Assembly: GCA_950097015.1 (NCBI GenBank)
Contig: CATNEN010000039.1
Location: 3,174,001 to 3,238,000, forward strand
Length of the DNA stretch: 64,000 nucleotides
Origin: Macrostomum hystrix
Lineage: Eukaryota; Platyhelminthes; Macrostomidae
Direction: 5' to 3'
Of this stretch, positions 22,601 to 35,800 are shown in pieces. The notes beneath the pieces were generated by a model, which searched no databases, was not told the origin of the DNA, and saw only the letters and a list, made by a program, of their open reading frames with translations. Numbering within the stretch: the first letter of the stretch is position 1; each line of letters opens with the position of its first letter. Position numbers and translations under genes: made by a program.

Positions 22601-25600
22601 GAGCTGCTGCCGCTGCTGCTGCTTCTTCTTCTGCTGATCCGTCACTGGCTCAGAGCGTCAGCGATCATCAGATGCAGGTGCTGATGTGTTTATTGGTTGT
22701 TCGCTAGGCAGTAACTGACTTAAATTATTGACAATTAAGGCTTACGATGTCTCTGTAAGAGCTCTCTTGTGTCTAAAAAACTCATGGAGCCTGGAATTTT
22801 CCTTAGTGTGATTGATTGCCGTTGAATTTATTGCATTTCTCAGTCAAGCACTTGGACTCAGTCTCAAGGTCCTGTGGCTTTCCCTTAGATTCTTGAAATT
22901 TCCATCAAGCCCCTAGGTTTCCCAACAGTCCTGGAATTTCCCAACAGTCCTGGGATTTGCAAAGGTTCTGAAATTTCACTTAAGGTCCTGGATTTCCCTC
23001 AAGGTTCAGGGATTTCCCTCATGGTCCGGGTATTTCCTCCAAGTTCCAGGGATTTCCCTGAAGCTCCTAGGTTTTCCCAACGGTTTTGGATTTTCCAAAG
23101 ATCCTGGTATTTCCTTTAAGGTCTTTGTCTTTTTTCAAGGTCCTGTAGGTTTCCTCAAGGTCCTGGGATTTTCCGAAGCTCCTGGGAATTCCCTTAAGGT
23201 CCTGCGGGTTTCCTCAAGGTCCTAGGATTTCTCTCAAAGGTCCTGGGATTTCGCAAAGCTTCTGGGATTTCCCAAAGCTTCTGGGATTTCCCAAAGCTCC
23301 TGGGATTTTCCGAAGCTCCTCGGATTTTCCTCAAGGTCCTGAGATTTCTACCAATGTCCTGGGATTTCTCTCAAGTTCCTGCGGGATTGTCTTTAATCTC
23401 CAATTGATTTTCTCCGATTTTGGATTTCACCAAATCCAAAGTTTTTGTTCCTAAAGTATTTTCATTCCAGTAGAATGCCAAAAGGTTTTCAGCAGTATTC
23501 GGTGTGTTTAGGATTTCTCCAAGCAGTTTTCAGCAATGCACTTATCTCCCCGCCCGCGCAGCTCGACGATGATGCGCAGAGCGCGCACACGCCAAGCGAG
23601 TCCTCGCCCGGACGGCGTTCAGTGCGCAGCGACTCCTATCTGACTGCGGTCAGTGACGACCAGTCGGCTGGGGCCTCGGTGGCCGCTGGCTACCACTGCA
23701 TTGTGCAGGTGCGTTGCTTTAACAGTAGAAACACCACGCTACTGTCCCTATGGGGAGAGGCCACGGGGGAATTCAAATATCCACTGCCTACCTTACGATA
23801 GGTGCCAAACCGAGTGACCGTTTTTTGTGAAAGTCCACCAACCTTTACGATGAATTAACATTCAAAGCCTTCAGAGTCAGCATCGGCGATTGTTGTCAAA
23901 GACCCTGCTGAAAAGGAAAACTAACATTGTGTTCTCTAATAACCGACATACCGACATTGTGACATGACGAATTTTTTCTGAGCAGAAAATGTACACCTAC
24001 ATTAGGTTTTTTTGCAACCAGACACCCCGTCGATAATCTCGACGATGGCAATGTTTTGTAACTCTGAAAGTTGTTTAAATTGGATTGAACGGAAACTTTT
24101 AGCCCGTGTACTGGACTTTCATGGCGATTGGTTGAATATTTTAGCCCGTGTTCTGGATTTTCATGGCGATTGGTTGAATATTTTGGGAGATACAGAAAAA
24201 AGTCAAATGTGGGTATTTTAATATGGTGAATTTCACCCATCTCCTAATTCTTACACGCGTTGTTCTCTAACTTCTTCTTTGAGAAATTGTATAAATGTCC
24301 TGGCAGCATATCTAATTGCTCCACGTGCCGTATCAAGTTTTCCCATTCCAATCCCGCCCGAAATCCCCAGGTATTCTTCAGCAATTCGGCGAGTGTATTC
24401 TTCATGCCGGCCCGGGATCCCCAGCAGCGCCGAGTCCTGCTCTCCGTGACGCAGAAGATGCTGCAGATGCTGCGACACTCCGTCATTCACATGCAGCAGG
24501 CCATGGCTAGCCTGGCTAGTGGCGGCACACACGATGCCCTGATGCAGCTGTACAATCTGCAGCAGCCCACCTGGTGAGTTTGAATTGTGCGAGCAAACTG
24601 CGCTGTATTTATTGCCTATTTAGCAAATCTAGATAGGCATGCTCATGTATGCTACTTACCACGGACAGTAGCTTAAGCGATTTTTTGCCAGATTTTTTCC
24701 ACAATTTTCTTACATATCGAAGAAATTGTAGAAATTTAAGGGAGTTACAGATAGGGGATATTCCAAAGAATCCTATCTCTCTAAAATCTCCCAATTTACT
24801 AAGCCCCCCATCTTACTGAAATCTTACTGAAATGTCTGTCATTCGCCATTTTCAGGAATCAGCTACTAAATGTACTATTTACCGTGGCAACAAAGCTTTA
24901 TTCTAGACCAAAGTCTGAAGAAACGGTTGCCGCATTGATTGCTAATAACTTCCTGCAGGTTTGTAAGGCCTTTCTTTCGCGAAGTTTAAATAGAAACATT
25001 TTGAGTTTTTGAATACTTTATAAAATAAGCATATTTTGCCAGATCTAGTTTCGGGCTCTGAAAGTGACTTAAGAAACTAATTCAATGCCTTTCGAGTCTG
25101 AAATCGTTAACATCGTTAACTAATTGTGTTACACACACCTGGCATACATTAGTGACAGTATTGTCAGCTAGCAGTGATAGCCAATGCCTCAACTGATTGC
25201 TTGAGTTGCTTTTTCAAAGCCGGTTTTCTGGGGCGACCGACACTGCTCACAGTTCAAATGCTAGATAAATGTAAAACATCTGTCTGAGTGTCTCTGACAA
25301 AAATGTGGAAAGCCGCCATTACGCTCCCGCAGACTCTTTTCACCACCTGGCTGTACGCTCTGCACTACTCAAACATCAGCGATCACATGTGGGACCGCCT
25401 GGTTGAGGTGCTGTCCAAATTAACTCGCTGGAGTCCCCTGATCATCGAATGGAATGTGAGTTGGTCATTGAAATCTTACTGATGTCCTACTGCACTTTAT
25501 ATATTTTTTTCTAATGGCAAATTCTGCTCTCCGTTTGTCCTCTAGAAAACTCTGGAATTCTGCACTAAAAAGCTGGCCAGCGATGTTTACCGGCTGGACC

Positions 25601-28600
25601 TGCTCAACCTGCCTATGGACCGAGTCGTTGGCGTGGGACCCAAGCGGGTCAATCGAAAGGGTGAGCATTGATATCTCCGCTTCTGCCCAGTTTCCCATCT
25701 TGTTCTTCCCCTTACCTTCCCTCCAGTCCATTCTATTTCCACCCACACAGTTCCCCTCCCACCCCATCCTGTTCTTCCCCTCCGTTTGTCTCCAACCCCA
25801 TCTTGTTCTTCCCCTCCGTTTCTCTCCAACCCCATCTTGTTCTCCCCCTCCGTTTCTCTCCAACCCCATCTTGTTCTTCCCCTCCGTTTCCCTCCCACTC
25901 CGTCTTGTTCGTCCCCTCCGTTTCCCTCCCACCCCATCGTGTTCTTCCCTCCGTTTCCATCCCACTCCATCTTGTTCTTCCTCTCCGTTTCCGTCCCACA
26001 CCTTCTCCATGCTCCTTGCTTATCTGACCTTCAAACGATACAAAGTCAATCTAAAAAATCCACCCCTGAATCCAGAGAAGGACAAGGTTCGCGGCGGTGG
26101 CGGCAGCGGCCACGGCACGCCGCAGCGTCAGCCGCACCAGCATCGCGGCAGCAGCCGCCTGACTGGACTTGACTCGGCTGCAGCCGCCGGCGGTCGGCAC
26201 ATTGGCGTCGCCGACAGCTTCTCCCTGAACAAGATCGAGGGTGATTTTTTTAAGCCATGATTTTTATTGTAGGAATCTCATGAACAACTAGAGGCATAGT
26301 TCTTAGGTTCGAATCCGCAGCGATGCATCTCTGTTTATCTCCTCAGACAACAGCTCAATCCGGAAGCAGCTCTCGGAGGGCACCCCATCTCCTTCCCAGC
26401 CAACCGCAGCTGCAGCCGCCTCGGTTGGTGCGGCAGGGGCAACGGCAGCCGCAGCCGCCAATCTCATGCCGGCCCCGACCAAAGCCACCCTGCTGATGAC
26501 TGCGGCAGCCGCGGTAGCTACCGCCGCCGCAGCTGCTCCAGGGGGGCACAGCTACTCCGACTCCGAGTCCATCTCGGCTGGCAACACTAGCGAGTTTGGC
26601 AGCCTGCGTCGGCAGCAGCAGCAGCAGCAGCAGTCGCACAGCGGCGGCGCCAACACGCGGGAGACTTCGCTGGAGCCGGCCGGCACCCCCGTCAGCCTCG
26701 GTGGCTTGCGCTGCGCCGCCTCGTCGCTGAGCTCCGAAACTCGGCCGCTAATCGAAGTCGGCGGCGTCGCGGCTTGTTCCGGTCGCGGTCCGTCATCCTC
26801 GCCGCAGTCGCCGGAGACGGCCTCAGAATCTTCGTCGCCTTCGCCAAGGCCGGGGCAGCTTGGCGGCGGCCTTCTGCAGCAGGTGGCGGCATCGACATCT
26901 CCCGCTCTGCTGCCGACGCACTTTGAGTCGCCCCAGTCTTTTGAAGGCGGCTCCGTCAGTGGCGGCAGCTGCCCCCAGCCGTCATCCCTGATGATGGACG
27001 ATGAAGAGGATAATTTTGCGTCAGCTGAGGATGACGATAATGTAAGCACTTTAATCCCTGGAGGCAGGCTGCATTCAACCTGGCTGGCCATTGCTGGAAA
27101 AATCTTGGATTTGGTCGCATTTTGGATCCAAGAGGAATAAGAAAAGAGAGGATGAGGAATATCTAGGATTGGGGATGAGTGGCAGAGCGGTTAACGCGTC
27201 CGCCTATCGCACTAAGGTATCTGAGCTCGATTCCGCGGCGAGGCCATATTCATTTGGGGCGCAGCCGCGAAGAGAATGCTTTGGTGCTTGTCGTGCAATT
27301 TACGCCCTTCAGGGCCAACCTCCCACGCACAGTGAACGCCGCGAACACTGCCTGACGATGTGAAAGTCAGGGCAGATGCACACCTCTGTGGGCGTATGCC
27401 TGCGTACAGTATCTGTGTGCGTTTGTGCTCAGGAGTCAGATAATAATTAATCATTGGTTTACACCTGCCCCTATTGGGCCAGATGTGCAGCTGACAGCAC
27501 AGCCGCAGCTATTGCGCGGCGCATCTAAAGGCTGCGTACGGCTGTTCAGTCCATGGACTGGGGGACGCCACACCCACCCTCAATTTCCCAAGCTTGATGC
27601 AACGCAGAGTTAAGTTTTCTGCCACGAGACACAAATTGTTCAAGTAGAGTCGGGAAACGAACCCCCGATCTTGGTTTCCAACGCTCTAGCCACTAGGCTG
27701 CACCCCCTTCTTAGAGGAGTCATGGGAATAGGCAGGATTGCCTCCGCGTTGGCTGCGGGTCCACTGTCACCAAATGATGTGCCACTGCCCACACCCTCCT
27801 CCAATTATATTAATCAATATTACTATGATAGCAACTTATGCATGCGATGGTCTAAGAGCTAAGCCATTTCTCATGCGCTGACCCAGATCGCCGAAGACTT
27901 CGAGTACAAGCCGACACCCGCCGACTCAGACACGGTGTCCAACCAGTCCACGAATGACGAATACGCCATGCTGGCCAAGGAGCGTCTGGGTCGGCTGCAC
28001 CAGCACCAGCTGTCCTCGCCCTCCGATCATTCCCAATCGGCTGATGTCGCAGCTGTCGGCGATATTGTCAGCGTTGTCGACGTCGGTGTCGGAGGGCCGG
28101 ACGAGCCGCCAGGTTTTTCCGGTCTAGAGGCCGCCGATGCAGCCGCGGCGGCCGCCGCTTCCGCCTCAACAGTGGCCGCTGACGAAGACCTGATCAGCAG
28201 CATGGACACAAAGACTGTCGCGGTTCTCCGTCTGAGTCGTGAGAAGCTGAATAACAGCAGCTGCGAAAATGCCGCTGCATCCGCCGCGCCCCTGGCTCTC
28301 GCTGAGGACACGATGGGCTCGAATTCGGCTGCCGCTGCGATGTCGTCGGCGGCTAATTCGGCTGCGGCTGCGGCGGCGGCGTCGTCAACGACTGTTGCTG
28401 GTGTTGCTGCTACCTCTGGATCGGCTTCAAAGTGCGAGTTTGTTGTGTTTCTCATTTTAGTTCTGAATTAGTGCCTGCCCGGATGCAACTGGAACCAAGG
28501 ACAAAGAAATGCAAAGCGGACAATATCATCCTCAGTCAGTGGGGCGTAGATATTAGAATATAGATTCACACCTAGGCAGAAAACTTGTGGCAAAGCTAAG

Positions 28601-29735
28601 GTACTAAATTAGCGACTCACATTAGTACGTTTTTAAAAGAGATGTCAATAAAGAACTACCCGTGACCGTTACTAGTGTTATAGTAACTACCTATTACCAA
28701 TGCCGCTGTCTTTTACCATTGCCACAGCAGCCAGGCGAGCGGCGGAGGCCACACTCTGTCCTCGGCGCTTCTCTGGCGTCGCATGATTGGTTGCCTAGGC
28801 GACGTGAACGCCATAGAGGATCCGGTCATATTGGCAGATGTCTATAATCACCTGGGCAGCATGCTGGACAAATTGCTCTATTTGCGTCTCAATCAAGAGT
28901 TCGGTCTAGTGCGCCGGGGCTCTCGTAGGTTGCCGCATTCAAGCTGTACATTTGTACTTTTAATTTGTACTCTTCTCGATCACATTTGCCTTTTCACTTC
29001 TGACCCCCTGACAGAGTCCTGCGACTCTGATGACGATTATGTCGACGAAGACAAGGACGACGAAGGTGTCAAATTCAAGGTGGACGAAGACGACGACGAA
29101 AAGGACGCCGCGTGCGACAATGACGGTGATAACGGCAACGGCGGTGACACCCTGACTGCGGCGTCTGTCGCAGCCGGCGGATTGCTTTGCGAGTTAATTC
29201 CGGCAGCCGACGCTGACGCCGACAATGCTGACAACGTGTCCGACCGGCACAACGCCGACAACGACAATGCTGAAGATGCCGACGCTGAGACTGACGATGT
29301 CGCTGATTCCGTCATCGACGCTGGCCGCTCTCGACGAAGTCGACCAGCTAGCTCAACGACATCGCTGCCGTCGATGCTTCGGCGGCCGCGGCGTCGACCG
29401 CCGCGCGGTGCGCCAGCCTTCATCCCGCCTGTGGCGCACATTGTGCCCTGGCTGATCGCCGCCTGTCGCCTGCCACCAGGCCGATTTCAGGAGGCCCGCC
29501 TTCTGGCACTGCGGCTGCTGTGCCGGGCCACTGTTCGACGGCACGACAACGATGTTTCGCCGCAGCACCTGGCGCAGTTCTATTGGATTCTGCACTCGGT
29601 GCTGACTGGGCGGGATCAGTTGGCCGCTGTCTACGAAGTGATGGAGCACGCCGGGCCCAGCTTCTTCAGCGCGCCCCTCCCCTGCTCGCACCTGCTGGCC
29701 CTGGACTTTATCAGGTTGGCTCACAGGGGTTGCGA

Positions 29736-29801
<66 letters not shown>

Positions 29802-32800
29802 TAGATTGTGACCTGATGACTTGAAGGCTTTCGCGCAACCCCCTCCGACAGAGGCGCTGAGCAGATCTGCTCGCAGGCGGCAACACGCGGCAGCAGCACG
29901 GATCCGGCCACCACGACTCGGCGGCTTCGCTGCCGCGTCTCCGCCGTGGCTGCCATCGGGTCCCTGTTGGCCTTTCCTGTCTACTTCGGCGACGCCGCCC
30001 TGGACTATCTGGATCCCGGCGACGCTGACTCGGCGGACGATTCCGCTAGCCGGTCCCACCCGCTGCGGCTCTGCCAGTGTCCGGGGATGGCCGACCGGGT
30101 CGTCCGCGTGCTGACGGGCGTCATCCAGACCGACCCGGCCGAGGACAGCTGCAGCCTGGCCATGTGCAGCCTGGCCCTGTTCGCCTATCAGCTGCTCGCA
30201 GCCAGGTGCTCACCCGAGGAGGAGGCGCTGAACGACCAGTTCTACGTGATTCGAGTTCGCGAGTGCTTCGCCCAGCTGTTGTCGGTGCTGCAGCCGGCAA
30301 CGTCTGCGCATTTTTCATCTGCCAAGCTGGCCGCGGACCTTCTTGCGGTGCTGGCGGATGTGGCCAGCCGCCTGGCCGTCGCCCTGCCGCACATCCATGT
30401 GGATGTTGTGCACGCTCTTGGCGTGGCTGTCCGTCACTGCCTGAAAGTCTTCAGTAAGCGGCCCCACTTGCCCCTTGTTGAGCTCATGATTTAGTTTAGT
30501 CTGCGCTTCTGTTTACTGGTGTCTATTTCAACCATTCCATTTTGTTTCATTCGGTATCTTGTTCACCTGCTTTAACTTATTCACCCATTCACTTGTTTTT
30601 ATTCATTCACATGCTTTCGCTTATTCACCCATTCAGATATTTTCACCCATTCACATGTTTTCACTCATTCACCCATTCAACTGTTTTCACTTTTTCACTC
30701 ATTTCAAATGTTTTCACCATTCACATGCTTTTACTCATTCACACGTTTTCACTCATTCACCTATTCAGATATTTTCACCCATTCACATGGCTTCGCTCAT
30801 TCATATGTTTTCACCCATTCACACGTTTTCACTTATTCACCCATTCACCTGTATTCACTCATTCACCTGTATTCACTCATTCACCCATTCACCTGTATTC
30901 ACTCATTCACCCATTCACCTGTATTCACTCATTCACCCATTCACCTGTATTCACTCATTCACCCATTCACCTGTATTCACTCATTCACCCATTCACCTGT
31001 ATTCACTCATTCACCCATTCACCTGTATTCACTCATTCACCCATTCACCTGTATTCACTCATTCACCCATTCACCTGTATTCACCTCTCTCCTCCCAGAG
31101 CTGGAGCCAAAGTCGGTCATGAGTCCAGCCACCCGCCATCTGCTGTGCAGTCTGGTTGACTGCCTCATCACCTGGTGCATGGTGCTGCCCATGCACAGCC
31201 TAATCGACTATCACGATTCGCATCCGCGCGGCCTGGTCTTCGACGCAATGTCCGTCCTGACCGAGCTGGAGGCCTGCTGGCAGTTCGGCTCGCCGGATGC
31301 CACAGCCAGGCTGGCGTCACTGCGCGCAGCGTCGGCTAAACAGCACCTGGTGAATCACCTGGGCCAGTTTCCCAAGGGCCTGGCCGGCGCCACCAGATTA
31401 GACTGCGGCGTCTCTGAGCAGCACGATTTGGACATTAACCTGGGCGACCTCAGCCAGGAGGTGCTCAACCAGCCCAACACGCAGGTGCGGCATAATTACT
31501 TGTCATCTTGAAAATTATATTTATTTCTTTTCTTACTACTTAAAATAACTTATTCAACTACCAAATTAAAGGTTTCACAACTCACTGTGCCTTGGAGGTT
31601 GGCCCTCAAGGTCGTAAATTACATGACATGCTCCAGGCAGTGTACACTCACTGTGCCTTGGAAGTGGCCCTCAAGGTCGTAAATTACATGACATGCTCCA
31701 AGCCTTCTCTCCTTCTCTCAAGCCCCAAATGAATGTGGCCTCGCCGCAGAATCGAACTCAGGGACCTTAGTGCGAGAGGCCTATGCGTTAACCGCCACTG
31801 ACCCCCTTGCCTTCTCATAGTAGCGTGTGAGCTTGTTAAGCTTTTTTATTGAAGATTTTTAAATGAGTAATGCCACCTTTGATTCGATTTCTTTTACTTG
31901 CGCGTTGAGCATAGCTTGAGTTTCGATGGGTCCTGAATTCGTATCCCCAAAGACTCCACAGCAACTGCCGCCTCGATTCCCACCCGCAGATCATGGCCAT
32001 AGACAGGCGAATGCTGCTCAGCCTGGTAGAGATCAGCGCCCTGCCAAAGCCGGCGGATTCTGTAGCTCCGCTGTCCAGCGCGACCCTGTCCCGTTCGATT
32101 GTGCGCTCGATGTGCGGCAAATTCGTGTGGGACCTCAGCCTGCTCTACTGCCCGGCTACCGGTGGCCAGGCGGCTGTGAACAGCCTGCTAGACAACTTGT
32201 CCCCAGCAACCGTTGTCAAGGCGCTTCCGGATTATCATTCGCGACCACCGTTGCCGATGCCTACTGGAACCAATATTATCGATTCCCATCTATCATCTAC
32301 TGGCAATATTACGATTAGTAGTGGTCAATCTCTAGACAATGAGAGCAGAACAGATGGCGCCGACAGCTGGATTGCTGATGCGGACGATAGCGCGTCATCG
32401 GCTGACTTTCTAGACCAGCTGCTGTTTCACATTGGCGAGACCAGCCCAGAGTGCCTGCTGGTGCCCAATGCCTCGCTCAATGCGCCTGCTGAGGCCAAGT
32501 TAGTCTTGTGACCTGCATGGGTGGGCTGGGCTTTGTGTAGAGTGGGTTGGGGCTGGTGCAGGAGTGGGTGGGGCTGGTGTAGAAGTAAGGTGGGGCTGGT
32601 GTAGGAGTAAGATGGGGCTGGTGTAGGAGTAAGATGGGGCTGGTGTAGAAGGAGTGGGTGGGTCTGGTGTAGGAGTGAGGTGGGGCTGGTGTAGAAGGAG
32701 TGGAGTGGGGCTGGTGTAGAAGGAGTGGGGTGGGTCTGGTGTAGGAGTGAGGTGGGGCTGGTGTAGAAGGAGTGGGGTGGGGTTGGTGTAGAAGGAGTGG

Positions 32801-35800
32801 GGTGGGGCTGGTGTAGGAGTGAGGTGGGGATGGTGTAGAGCTGGTGCAGATGAAGTGGGGTAGGGCTGGTGTAGATGGAGTGGGGTGGGGCTGGTGTAGA
32901 AGGAGTGGGGTGGGGCTGGTGTAGGAGTGAGGTGGGGCTGGTGTAGAAGGAGTGGGGTGGGGCTGGTGTAGAGCTGGTGCAGATGGAGTGGGGTGGGTAT
33001 GGTGCATAAGTTATAGGGCAGAAATGACGTCTGCTCCAGCCAATCAGGGATCATCAGTCCTGACCAACCCTCTACCGATCCGCAGAGATGCCGCCGTCGC
33101 CGCTCAGGAGGAAGAAGCCCGCATCCAGATTGCCACCCAGTACGGGCTCGACAGCGCCCACATTGCTAACACGCGGGACTCCCTGTTGTCCGTGCCCGCC
33201 CAGGAGGCTCCGGCCGCAGTGCAGGATCCGATGAGCCCGTTCTACCAGTGCCGGCACCTGCTCAACCAGCTGGGCTTTCTGGCGTGGGAGCGGAGGGAGC
33301 ACCTGTGCCTGCTGGACAAGACCGCCCAGCTGGCTAGGGAGCTGAAGCACCTGGACAATCTGCCCTGTAGGGAGACTCACAAACTGGCCGTAGTCTACGT
33401 GGCCTACGGACAGGAGGACAAGATCGCCATGTTGTCCAATAGTCGCGGCTCCGAGGCCTTCGAGCGATTCGTTGGCGCGCTGGGATGGGAGGTTTGTGGT
33501 TTTTCCATTATTATTGCAGAATGTCACACCTTCAGGCAGAATGTCACACTATGAGGCAGAATGTCACACCTTCAGGCAGAATGTCACACTATGAGGCAGA
33601 ATGTCACACCTTCAGGCAGAATGTCACACTATCAGGCAGAATGTCACACCTTCAGGCAGAATGTCACACTATCAGGCAGAATGTCACACCTTCAGGCAGA
33701 ATGTCACACTATCAGGCAGAATGTCACACCTTCAGGCAGAATGTCACACTATCAGGCAGAATGTCACACCTTCAGGCAGAATGTCACACCTTCAGGCAGA
33801 ATGTCACACCTTCAGACTCTATCACATCTGCTTCCACTCCGCAGGTGTCACTGTCCAATCACGCTGGTTTCATGGGCGGCTTTCACGCCTCTGGCAAGTG
33901 CGGCACCACCGCGCCCTACTATGCTGACTCAACCTGCGAGATGTTCTTCCACGTCAGCACCAGGATGCCGACTGGCATCGGCTCCGAGGATCTGTTGCGC
34001 AAGACCAAGCACCTGGGCAACGACGAGGTTATGATCGTCTGGTCAGAGCACTCCAGAGATTATCGGCGCGGCGCCATGCCTACGGAATTCGGTGACGTCA
34101 TCATCGTGGTGTACCCGCTGCCGTCCGGCCTCTACAGGGTGGAGATCGATAAGAAGGCCGAGGTGCCGTTCTTCGGGCCGCTTTACACCGGCGCCATGGT
34201 GGCTGAGCCTGTTCTGGCGCCGCTGGTTCGAGCCACCGCCATCGGCGCCAGCCGGGCCATCCGCTCCATCAAGAAGCACTTTGTGAATTAGTGAGTGCTA
34301 TGTGAGGCCGCGCTGAGGATCGACTGCGTGATCTGTGAAGATTGTGTTGATTTTTCACTACCATTGAAGATGTGTGACGAGATTGCAGGTGTGATTGAAG
34401 AGATATGACAAGATATGAAGAGGCGTGTCTAGATTAGAAGAGGTGTGACAAGATAAAGTGAGTGAGTGAGTAAATTATGTGTAAAATTTGTTAAAAAGAA
34501 GTGTGGCAAGGTGTGACAAATTATGAAGTGTTAAAAGCTTGTTTGCAAGCTATCCAATGCGCTGAATTTGCTGTAACTGCAGCTACGAGGAGCGGGCCAA
34601 CTGCCTGGAGGCTCTAATCGACAAATTTAAGCTCAGCGAAGAGACATTCGAGAACTTCGCCAAGGGCTTGTTCGCCCCGATCTCGCCAGAATTTCCACCG
34701 ACCGGCGGCTCGGCCGCGGCCACGGCGCACCATCCGCACGCGGCGCCGGCCTCACTGCTGCTGGATCACGTTGACGGCGGCGGCGGCGCCAGGTCGAAGG
34801 ACGAGCCGCTGCACGTCTCCGTGCACTTGGCCGCCGATGAAGCCGGGCTCAGCCAGCAGCAGCAGCAGCACGCTGACGAGCTTCAGTGTCCGCAGGGCAA
34901 GCTGGGCAGCAAAGGAAGCGGAGGTCAGTACTTGGTGATTCCTGGAAAGTCCCATTCAAATTTTCAGCAAAATTCACTGCGCCTATATGTATAGAAAAAT
35001 CAATTCATCAAGTGTTTCAAAGCAATGAAATGTGTAGATTGTGTCGGGACCTTGTCTACCTTATTTTTTTAATATATATATTATTTTTTTAGATCCATGA
35101 GTTAGTTTTTTGCCTAATTTAGTTTTGCATTAGTGCGCCATATCATTATTTATAAGAGGCTTGTAGATTGCATTTCTTATATTTTTAATCCAGGGATTAT
35201 GGGATTGTGTACTCCGAAAATATCAAAGCCAACTGAAGACTGTTTGCTTACCAACTATTTGTGTTCAGAAAATTCATAGACCTCCAATTTCGTGTTGCAG
35301 ATCAGTCAGTTGATTGAATTGAATTGTGTTGGGGATCGGTCAGTTAATTGACTTGAATTGTGTAGGGGATCGGTCAGTTGATTGACTTGCATTGTGTTGG
35401 GGATCGGTCAGTTAATTCACTTGCATTGTGTTGGGGATCGGTCAGTTAATTCACTTGAATTGTGTAGGGGATCGGTCAGTTAATTGACTTGAATTGTGTT
35501 GGGGATCGGTCAGTTGATTGACTTGAATTGTGTTGGGGATCGGTCAGTTAATTGACTTCAATTGTGTAGGGGATCGGTCAGTTAATTGACTTGAATTGTG
35601 TTGGGGATCGGTCAGTTGATTGACTTGAATTGTGTTGGGGATCGGTCAGTTAATTGACTTGAATTGTGTAGGGGATCGGTCAGTTAATTGACTTGAATTG
35701 TGTAGGGGATCGGTCAGTTAATTGACTTGAATTGTGTTGGGGATCGGTCAGTTAATTGACTTGAATTGTGTTGGGGATCGGTCAGTTAATTCACTTGAAT

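Larger units (their letters stand above)
33086..34923 (+). other. RALGAPA: RapGAP catalytic domain exons of RALGAPA
   Basis: Exons 20-22. Exon 20 holds [19 protein letters not shown] and LGWE. Exon 21 holds [20 protein letters not shown] and [20 protein letters not shown]. The Asn of HLGND (codon 34019-34021, residue about 2300) is at the position of the catalytic 'asparagine thumb' of RapGAP-type proteins, so GAP activity is expected to be retained. Exon 22 continues with [15 protein letters not shown] and the GLFAP segment, then a Gln-rich tail. The intron between exons 20 and 21 is a minisatellite. Confidence 0.93.

Noticed and set aside
25465-26010. Long minus-strand Gly/Glu-rich frame
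   Set aside because: It is the reverse reading of the CT-rich minisatellite in RALGAPA intron 11.
28924-29014. Read-through of RALGAPA intron 15 as coding
   Set aside because: The frame stays open across these 90 bases, but GTAGGT and ctgacag borders keep phase and the encoded piece is not conserved in the family.
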